A DNA stretch of 64,000 bases, from contig CP141147.1 of the NCBI GenBank assembly GCA_035235625.1, positions 8,917,001 through 8,981,000 on the forward strand, written 5' to 3'. Shown one piece after another: positions 56,200 through 64,000 of this stretch (position 1 is the stretch's first letter; the number at the start of each line of letters is the position of its first letter). This stretch comes from Saururus chinensis. Lineage: Eukaryota > Streptophyta > Magnoliopsida > Piperales > Saururaceae. A program made the position numbers and the translations under genes. The notes under the pieces were generated by a model. It made no database searches. It was not told the DNA's origin and saw nothing but the letters and a program-made list of their open reading frames with translations.

Positions 56200-56690
56200 T
56201 TCATGCAACTAAAACATATAGCAAGCAGGCATATAATAATCATGCTCATATGCATACCATCATGTCAAATACACACCATCAAACCAATCTTACACATACA
56301 CTCTTAATTAGAGCCTTACAAACTTACTCGTACAATCATATGCTTACTCATGCAACTTACACATACTTGTACGACCTTACTCATATAATCATACGCTTAC
56401 TCATATAACTTGCACATACCTATACAACCTTACTCATACAATCATATACTTACGCATATAACTTACACATACTTGTACAACCTTACTCGTACAATCATAC
56501 TCTTATAGTCTTACTCTGAAACATACTCTTACAGTTGTGCTCATACTCATACTCTTATAGTCTTACTCAAAAATATACTCTTACAGTCGTGCTCATACTC
56601 ATACTCTTATAGTCATGCTCACAAACATATGCTTACTCAAAAACATACATACTCACTCATACAGTCATACACATACTATCGACCACTGAA
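56200..56690 (-). repeat. Degenerate short-period repeats (CTTACTCATACA type)
   Basis: Runs of CTTACTCATAyAATCATA and ACTCTTATAGTC variants occur, with a higher-order period near 66 bp at 56330-56500. The plus-strand LTR has the matching GTAAGACTGTAAGAGTAAG stretch at 13860-14100, so the array predates the split of the two copies. Confidence 0.7.
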
Positions 56691-57879
56691 GCTCATTACA
56701 ACTAATAAGCTCCAACGTCGAAATGGAAAAGAATGTCATTGGGGCATCACCTTAACCTCCAAGGAGTGACTAGACGCCTGGACTTTTCCGAATGCAAGGC
56801 ACACCAATGCTCATGGGGCATAGGATCAAACAAGTAAGAGCCGGTCCATGATACTACTTACTTGAGCGCACAAACATAAACACCAACACATAAGGGGTCA
56901 TACAATTGCCCACCCTTTAGGGGTCTTATAGTGCTAGTACCACGCTTGGGCATAGATCATACAGTGCCACTTTTGGGCAGAAATCATATAGTGCCACTCT
57001 TGGGCAGAATCATATGATGCTCTCAATATAGCATCAAATGTTTGGGCTTAATATAGCACAGACCAAATCGAAAACATACATCACTCTCAATAGAGCATCA
57101 GATGTCTGGGGCTCAATACAACACATAGACAACATCTCGCAGGATAAACACCATGGCAAGACATGAGAAATGCTAAGCCGACTCATTATCAGCTAGATCA
57201 AACACGTGACTTAATTTGTCGAACCCTCATGACTCAAACTCACAAGGCTATAATTAATTTGCTTTTAATTCAAGCTTGAATTAAGTAAGTTATATGGTAC
57301 AATTATGCCATACAAAAACTTTCAAATATACAGTGCTCCACTGATCAAACCGAAGCTGAGCCCGATCCGAAACCCTAGTTCGTCAGGGCAACAAACTTCA
57401 CTTAACTCGTCCATCTCACAACATAACTCACCGTACCATAAATCCTTATGGTCTTACATACTCTGCCATCCACCTTGTGGCCAAAACATCTTACACAAAT
57501 ATTATCAAACTAAGCTCCTTAGAGCCAAACCTAGTTATCACCCTCGTACTAATACCTCACTTATTGAGCTTACTTTTCACTTCATAATTTATATGTTATG
57601 CTTGTATAATTATGCAACACTTTTACTGTCTAACAATCGCCCAATATACATTGATCCAAACAAAACAAATCGCTCCAATCCTCGCCCATCAAACCTACAT
57701 CCTCTGTCATCCGTCATATGCTTACAAATCCATAACAAATCTAGACGAAACCCTCTGTTACCTCTTACTATCCATCGCCCATACTTTTGCCCCCACATGC
57801 ATACACATATCCATCAGATAGGCATATAGTCATCATACATATGTATTTCCATCACACATATGTATAACATACACATACT

Positions 57880-58150
57880 TTCATACATAGCTTACTAACA
57901 TACTCGCTAGCCATCACTGGCACACACATAATCCACATAAGTAGCTTACCAAAATACTCGCTAGCCATCACTAGCACACACATAATCCACATAAATTAGC
58001 TTACCAAAGTACTCACTAGCCATCACTAGCACATACATACACATCCATACACATAGCTTACCAACATACTCACTAGCCATCACAAGCACATACATAATCC
58101 ACAAACGTAGCTTACCAACAAACACACTAGCTATCACTAGCATACATATA
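57880..58150 (-). repeat. 54-57-bp minisatellite, five units
   Basis: CTAGCCATCACT or its variants start at 57907, 57961, 58016, 58073 and 58127, each preceded by AGCTTACCAA. The LTR at 6839 carries only one equivalent unit (about 8885-8935). Confidence 0.8.
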
Positions 58151-58359
58151 CTTCAAACATACTTAAAGCCCCCATGTATATCATATGCATTTCAACTTGG
58201 AATAATTAATCCTCTTACATCATGCATACGGATAATAATTTAACATCCAAAGCATTGAATCATACAATCCTAGCATGTTCTACACATTTAAAGCATGATA
58301 TCATAAAATTATGAGTTCAAAGCTCTCCTACCTCGTAATAATGACGTTTGATGGTGAGC

Positions 58360-59990
58360 ACACGACAGTGGTGGAGGTAGTGGTGGCCAAAAGCATTACC
58401 TAGTTGAGAGAGTTGTTGTCCCGAGGGTTTAGGAAGCGCCAAAAGTATTCACGGCCAAACAGGGTGTCAAAAGTCAATGCAGCAAAATCTGCGATCAACA
58501 CCGGCACACTAGGGCAACCGGAAGAAAGGTCATACCAACATAAGTGGCGGTGTGACCATAAGTCGAGGGTGTACTCACTTAAATTTGGCAAACGGTTGAA
58601 AAATACTCAACCAGCCACAAGACATCCAACGGTGTCAATTTCGAGTTTACAAGGGACCACATAAGGGCGGAAGGCATGAGGCAACACTTGAGGACAGAGG
58701 AGAGGTGGTGGATAGCTCTGGTATCAACTCCATTAGGTGCAAGAGCCAGCCGATTGTCAGGCGGCACGAATGTGGTGCCTAATCCCTAACCCATACATGC
58801 TGCAACATACACACGCAGCCCAAAGGGGCAAGGGAGAGGGCTGAACAGAGGCGGCCCAAGGCCCACAAATGGCAGAAAGGGCTAAGGCGCTAGTGGTGGC
58901 CAATCAAAGTGGTGACATCGCCGATCACTACCCACAACCAAAACCAATGGTTCAAGTGGTTGTGCATCTTCCATGGTAGAGGGCAAGGGAAGGTTCAGGG
59001 TCGAGCAAAGTCCGCGAGGTTGTCAGTAGCCAAGGCCTATGTAGGTAAACTCCTCCATTTTCAGTCAAGGTAAGCTAGACAAAATCTTGTTAGATGTAGT
59101 CCAGTATTGACGGTGTAAAATGGATAAGAGGGTCAATGGGCAAACATGTCGGTAAGCAAAACTAGTTGGGTTTGCAGCCCATAGGGAAGAGCATGGGTCA
59201 GAGACGAATGAACTGGGCCAAGCAAGACCATCTTTGGTCATTACTAAACCAGGGCGGAATCCACGGTAATTGTTCGGCCACTACCAGCCTACACTAGAGG
59301 CGTCAAAATCGAAAACAGAGGAGCTAACTAGGGAAAATGTGGAGCCGGGATGGGCTGGGGCGGCTGTACCAGCTACATCGGGCTGAGACTGGCCGGCCAT
59401 AAATCTACCGGAGGCTGCCGGCCATTGGCCAACCGTGGCTCGCCTGAATCAAATGAGAACTGAGAAAGCACAAAATTTTTAAACAAGAAGAAGAACAGCT
59501 AGTGGACGGTGGAGCTCATCCAAAGCGGAGGAGGTGACGCTGGACCAGGAGCGATTGCCAACCACCATCATAGGGCTAGGAGGAAGCCAAACAAAGGTCT
59601 TGTCGGCCATGGCTCATCACCGGCGGCCATGGTTTAATCAAACTGAGAAGGGCGTATTGGGCGAAAAATAGGGGAGCAAATGGAGGAGAGGAGTGGGGTG
59701 GCGGGGAGGCCAAATGGAGCCAAGAGGGGTGGCTCCCTATAGTTGCCGGGCCGAGGCAAAGCTCATAGCAGTCGGCAGGCCCTTGCCGGCCCATGACAGT
59801 AGCCACAGATCGCAAAATAGAGAGGGAGACGCAAACCGGGAAAAAGGGGCAGAGCGGCCATGGGAGCCGGGGAGGTGACTTCTAGCCATTGCACCGCCAA
59901 GACGGAGCCGGCGATGGTGGCCCTGTGGCCGCCGACTATTGTGTGCTGATAAAAGCAGGGGAGTCTAGAGCTTCTGGTCTCTTCCGGATT
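58360..59990 (-). other. GC-rich block of the solo LTR
   Basis: Counterpart of 7170-8680. Higher G+C than the surrounding DNA, with no conserved reading frame between the two copies and no protein motif recognised. Confidence 0.5.
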
Positions 59991-60255
59991 GGGCTCGACC
60001 GAGCCCGATATGTTTTTCATATTTTTCTCTCTTTGCTCTTATCCTCTGCTCTTTTATTTCTACCTCTTGTCATGCACAAGCGCGCATCCAGGCCCGTGGC
60101 CTACGACTGAACCCCACACCCGAATCTATGGGTATAAATACTGAGGCTAAATACATAAATATGAATATGCCAAAATATCATATTTCCCCACCAAAAATGA
60201 CTAGAAAAATAGCAGGAAAATCACATAAAATTGTAGAAAAATTAGGGACATTACA

Positions 60256-60261
60256 TGTGAA
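60256..60261. repeat. Target-site duplication TGTGAA, right
   Basis: Exact copy of 55593-55598. Confidence 0.8.
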
Positions 60262-60733
60262 CCTAATAAAACCTCTTGGATAATTCTTAAAGTGATTATT
60301 AATCGAAAGCTCACTTTTCAATTATTTTCTCTTAATTTAGTTCAAAGGTGATGGAAGGAATAGCTCTATATTTTTTCTCTAAAAGTTCCTCCTTCCTTAC
60401 TTCAATTTGTCATTATAAGGTCCTTATATAACACTCTAAGTTGGTTTGGGTATTTGGATTATACTAGGTAACAAAGCGTTCACATATTGACTTAAATAAG
60501 GAAATTGAGTCCTAGACTAATAGATCATTCAACAAGGTGATCGATTATTCCCCATTCTGTTCATAAACCCTAATGCAATGATCAATTGTTTCAATAATGA
60601 GATTAATCATTCATAGTTCTAGAAACAAATTTGACTCCAATTGATCTATCCATTAGACAATTGATCATTCAGAGTTCTAGAAAAAATCTCAAGTCATACT
60701 CAAGCCCAATCAAACACAAGTTCAAGGACAATA
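60262..60733 (-). repeat. Sirevirus LTR, part between solo LTR and TRIM-like element
   Basis: Continuation of the sequence left of 55593. A minus-strand TATA-like site (plus strand TTATATA) lies at 60425-60431. Repeated GATCATTCA, GATCGATTATT and GATCAATTG motifs at 60520-60680 are the Sirevirus LTR signature seen elsewhere in the window. Confidence 0.55.
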
Positions 60734-60939
60734 TGTTGTGAACGTCCTAAGGGTCTACGATCGGGGCCACATGCTAGTGTAGTAGGCTTTAATTACATTA
60801 TTGTTAATAAGGGGCGTAGGCCTTAGGGCTGCTTAGGCCTACTAGTTGTTTCCTAATTATTAGGGAGCTTATTGTTATTTCCTTTAAATAATGTTTAGTA
60901 GGCTTTTAGGCTTATGTTAGTGAGCCCATTAAGATTCTC

Positions 60940-60946
60940 TATATAA
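60940..60946 (+). promoter_or_regulatory. TATA box in the first TRIM repeat
   Basis: TATATAA followed by GTGTAAGG, repeated at 61367-61373 in the second copy. Confidence 0.6.
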
Positions 60947-61366
60947 GTGTAAGGCCTATGCCCTAATTAAGTAATGAATGAATTATTGAGTCTCTTGTCT
61001 TCTCCCCTTTCTTCCCTGCCTCTCCCTCCTTCATGGTGGCCATGCCACTTCGTCTCCCCTATTCTAACCATCATGTGCCGCTCCCTTCCCCTACTCGCTT
61101 TCTCTATGATGGGCCGATGCTATGAGTTTTTTAGTCACCTCAAGGACAAGGTGATGCGGAAGTGTGGTGGAATGTTGTGAACATCCAGGGTTTACCATCG
61201 GGCTCATATGCTAGTGCAGTAGGCTTTAATTACGTTATTGCTAACAAGGGGCGTAGGCCTTAGGGCTATTAGTCGCTTCTTAATTACTAGGGAGCTTATT
61301 GTTGTTTCCTTTAAATAATGTTTAGTAGGCTTTTAGGCTTATGTTAGTGAGCCCATTAAGATTCTC

Positions 61367-61373
61367 TATATAA
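61367..61373 (+). promoter_or_regulatory. TATA box in the second TRIM repeat
   Basis: Same motif and context as 60940-60946. Confidence 0.6.
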
Positions 61374-61564
61374 GTGTAAGGGCTATGCCCTAATTAAGTA
61401 GTGAATGAATTATTGAGTCTCTTGTTTTCTCCCCTTTCTTCCCTGCCTCTCCCTCCTTCATGGCAGCCATACTACTTCCTCTCCCCTTTTCTGGCCATCA
61501 TGTGCCGCTCCCTTCTCCTGCTCTGGCTGCCAGGTCGTTGTGGACACCAGTCCACAACACAATC

Positions 61565-61900
61565 GAACACTTTTGAAAAATATTACAAATTTTTTTGTTT
61601 CTATTCACAACCCAACACTCAAATAAGGTATTTCCTATGAAAATCCTAAGTGTCTTGTGTATGTGTGTATGCAATTTATACTTTTTTGTCTTCAAAACTA
61701 AGTCACTTTAATTAGGTCTTCCAACTTGAATCTTCAAAACATGACTACTCCGATTTTTCAAGTCAATCAATTCTAAATCTAACTCAACATATCACTAATT
61801 TAGTCAGGCTCTAAGACTTAAGAAACATACATTGAATAGATATAGTTTTGATCATCATCATATAGTCAATTACAATACATATGCCACATATGTTCTAACA
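61565..61900 (-). repeat. Sirevirus LTR, its 5' end on the minus strand
   Basis: It begins at 61900 (TGTTAGAACATATG, minus strand) and aligns with 54699-54470. Together with 60262-60733 and 55592 leftward it forms one LTR interrupted by the TRIM-like element and by the solo LTR. Confidence 0.6.
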
Positions 61901-61914
61901 ATCTTCTCCTTTGG
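61901..61914 (-). other. Polypurine tract of the minus-strand Sirevirus
   Basis: The minus strand reads CCAAAGGAGAAGAT directly before the LTR start. This is the Sirevirus type of tract. Confidence 0.65.
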
Positions 61915-62391
61915 CTATGTCATGAACAAAGTCTACAAAATATGAAAATAAGAAATTGAAACACACTCACAATATAGTGCATTTAATTTAACTTGTACAA
62001 AACTCTTTATTTGACTCTCTAAGACTTCTTAAGACAATTTGGAATTAACCTTGAAAGGTCCTCAGCCTATTATTAAGATGCAAACTCAAATAAAAATTAT
62101 TTGAATAGCACTACTCAATAAATGTTGGAAAGCACAATTACATAATTTTCCATAATTTCTTTTCCTTGTTTTTGTCATAAATAGTCAAAATGAGAATTAG
62201 AAATATAGAAATCAATCAATCAAACATACTAAGTCAAGTGAATAATAAAAAAGACATAAAAATATGTACAATAACCACCATATGTCTCAAACAACCAACA
62301 ATTTCATGATACATAAGATAATCAAATGGAAGTACATATCAACAATTGAAATAAAGTTTGATAATAAGAACAAAATATGTATTAATTATCA
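61915..62391 (-). other. Spacer between Sirevirus extra frame and 3' LTR
   Basis: AT-rich, no frame, no motif. Confidence 0.5.
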
Positions 62392-63430
62392 TCAAACATC
62401 CTCATAATCATCAAAACTAGTCACATAGCCTGGAATCAGACAGATTATGTCCCATGTCCTATCGAACTTCTCATGAAACTCATGTTTGATGTCCATAATC
62501 TCTCTATAAGTAACAGGGCATCGAGCGTCTTCAAAGTCCAAGTCCCCATGTGCAACATCTGAGCACTTGTGTCTGCGAGGTCTCTCATATGCATCGTGAC
62601 CTTGATCATGTGCATGCTTCTGTGCATGTTCCCCTTGAACTTGATCTCTGTTGTGTGATCCCATGTGATGAAACTCTGCAACATCAATGGGGCTCATCCC
62701 TGTATCAGAAATCTCTCCTCTCAAAATGTGTACTCCATGCGACTAAAAGATCCAAGAGAGAATTTGAGGGATTGCCAACATCTCGTGAGGATGCACATGG
62801 ATTACATGCAGAGCCAACCAAAAACTAATGAAAGCATATCCAGGTGACAAATAGCCTCTAGCAAAAGATAAAGAATATGTACCATGATATAATAGATGAA
62901 CTCCTTCCTCACACTCCATATATCTACTGTGCAATAACGTACATCATCTTAAACATGGGTGTCATGGAATGTGCGAGAATAGAATTTGTCCGTGCTACGA
63001 CCTCTGTCTCAACCCTATAGTCAGTTAGTAATGATGTTGTCCTTCGAGATCTCATATCCTTCATATAAAGGATAGTGGATGGGAGCTCAATCCGATCCCA
63101 CTACATCTATCACTAGATCTGCAGTAATGGGGACTCAAATTCCATTAACTTGTTTAGAGATAGTTGTTATCCGAACTAAACATTGTAGTGTTAAACTAGT
63201 GAATAAGTCTTAGATAGACCAGGCGTGGGGACATGGATATGGAAGAGAAATACTGCATCCACTACAGGCGACGCACTAACCACCTGATACATTTTGCATG
63301 GGCCTTACAAAATACTAATCTACTCATACCTAATCAAAAAAACCTTAAGGATCTCAGCCAGTGTTCGAGACGAAGCAGCATGTAAAGTGCTCACCCGTGA
63401 TCTAGTGGAATGAACTCTAGCCATTAAAAA
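62392..63430 (-). pseudogene. Sirevirus extra reading frame remnant (plant transposon-protein type)
   Basis: On the minus strand 62934-62743 gives LALHVIHVHPHEMLAIPQILSWI-like sequence, and 62724-62392 gives a His/Asp-rich frame ending VTSFDDYEDV. This layout, lying between pol and the 3' polypurine tract, is that of the additional frame found downstream of pol in Sireviruses and sometimes called env-like. Related pieces are at 31370-32000 (plus) and 41090-41640 (minus). I see no signal peptide or membrane anchor. It is broken. Confidence 0.5.
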
Positions 63431-64000
63431 CAAAAAACTTGCTAAGGTTAAGGCTAAACTAAGAAGTAAAATAAACAAATGAACCATCCTAGAATTTTAA
63501 ATTTTTTTAAAAATTCCACCAATTTTTTTAATTTACAAAAAAAACCCAATAGAAAACTATCAAAGAATGATTTGATATTCCAATATATTGTAGGCAACAT
63601 TAAACTAAAACACATTATTACTACAACATCAACTAATTCCTCCAAGATTTGCATGATTTTAGATATTTTCACAAAGGGGCATGTTTTTGAAGTTCCATTT
63701 CAAAATTTTGTGAAGGTTTGACAATTATAGGATAAAAACTTGTAAACAATGAAATGAATGATGATCTAGGCATAAGAAATAATCCCGTTAGTTCAAAATT
63801 CATGAAAATCCACTTGAAAATGCTTAAAGTTTAAAATTGGATTTACGATGCATAACTTCAATTAAAATTCTGGGCAAAATCACAATTATTCCTCCACAAT
63901 ATGATTGAAATAGGTCTTTCCACTAAAAAAATGGAGCCTCTCCTAAGTTCTGAAAGGGAATGGGAGCAAAATGAGACATGTACAGCTTTTTAAAGTCCAA
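63431..64000. other. AT-rich sequence to the window edge
   Basis: Similar in composition, and partly in sequence, to 41650-41800, so probably more internal Sirevirus sequence on the minus strand. No domain is readable. The frames at 63454-63672 and 63479-63721 are A/T-run artefacts. Confidence 0.35.

Larger units (their letters stand above)
55599..60255 (-). mobile_element. Chromovirus solo LTR, 4657 bp, inverted relative of the LTR at 6839
   Basis: Read on the minus strand it starts TGTAATGTCCC (60255) and ends GGCGTCACA (55599), with TGTGAA on both sides. It aligns through its length with the three pieces of the LTR 6839-18506. There is no PBS, polypurine tract or coding sequence attached, so it is a solo LTR. 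It is inserted in a Sirevirus LTR. All frames in it (such as 55836-56408, 57305-57829 and 59576-60020) are chance frames in LTR DNA. Confidence 0.88.
60734..61559 (+). mobile_element. TRIM-like mini-retroelement with two direct LTR-like repeats
   Basis: Two direct repeats start TGTTGTGAAC at 60734 and 61173. They stay alignable for about 370 bases, including a CTCTATATAAGTG TATA site in each. The second ends CCACAACA at 61559, an inverted match to the start, as LTRs do. The gap between them is only some 60-70 bases, with a purine-rich AAGTGTGGTGGAA directly before the second repeat (a polypurine-tract candidate). The flanks CAATA (60729-60733) and CAATC (61560-61564) match at four of five positions. 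The last 40-odd bases of the first repeat do not match the second, so its end is unclear. A plain tandem duplication is the alternative. It codes for nothing; the frames at 60974-61180 and 61401-61640 are the same repeat translated twice. Confidence 0.65.

Noticed and set aside
55836-57829. Plus-strand frames of 190 and 174 codons
   Set aside because: They fall inside the chromovirus solo LTR, have no motif, and are not conserved in the homologous LTR at 6839-18506.
59576-60110. Cluster of GC-rich frames on both strands
   Set aside because: Part of the LTR GC-rich block. No common frame with the homologous block at 7000-7300, no domain.
62550-62847. Plus-strand frames of 92 and 60 codons
   Set aside because: They are shadows of the minus-strand Sirevirus extra frame, which has the better family resemblance.

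Overview
The window is a gene-poor, AT-rich stretch of a flowering-plant nuclear genome. The evidence is the density of plant-type transposable elements: Athila, Tekay-like chromovirus and Sirevirus LTR elements, CACTA and hAT DNA transposons, and a TRIM-like mini-element. There is also a captured fragment of a GRAS transcription-factor gene. I found no intact host protein gene, no tRNA or rRNA gene, no CRISPR array and nothing bacterial. Most open reading frames are low-complexity artefacts or antisense shadows. The species cannot be named from this sequence.

Layout, left half. 1-3379 is the 5' part of a minus-strand Athila element that runs off the left edge. 3817-5760 is an older Athila-related remnant set in unassigned, possibly genic sequence (3385-3816 and 5761-6838). 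6839 to about 21150 is a plus-strand Ty3/gypsy chromovirus fossil with very long LTRs. Its 5' LTR was entered by a 3.67-kb CACTA element (8960-12631, TSD TAT) and by a 3.7-kb foreign solo LTR full of tandem repeats (14148-17849). A copia-type LTR (about 21134-21866) and a second, incomplete CACTA relative (22558-24030) follow. 24120-29483 is a nest: a minus-strand chromovirus LTR split by a related plus-strand LTR (26061-29371), which is itself split by an Athila solo LTR (27185-28357, TSD AAGGC). The minus-strand pol remnant continues to about 31300.

Layout, right half. 31320-33540 is the 3' part of a Sirevirus (Ty1/copia). About 33763-41040 is a plus-strand Athila element with gag and protease remnants. 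Its leader carries a 1476-bp hAT transposon (35597-37072, TSD TTCACATA) that holds most of a GRAS domain of the SCL8 type. 41041-43500, 44997-49300, 51000-53250 and 53960-63430 are further Sirevirus pieces in both orientations. The last block is split by a 4657-bp chromovirus solo LTR (55599-60255, TSD TGTGAA), the inverted relative of the LTR at 6839, and by a TRIM-like direct-repeat element (60734-61559).

Nothing here forms a working pathway. The biology is that of nested insertion, solo-LTR formation and capture of host sequence by DNA transposons. The most rewarding items are the hAT-borne GRAS fragment, the CACTA element carrying a gene-like GC-rich segment with TATA-like sequence, the TRIM-like element, and the distinctive promoter-proximal repeats and hairpins in two related LTRs.
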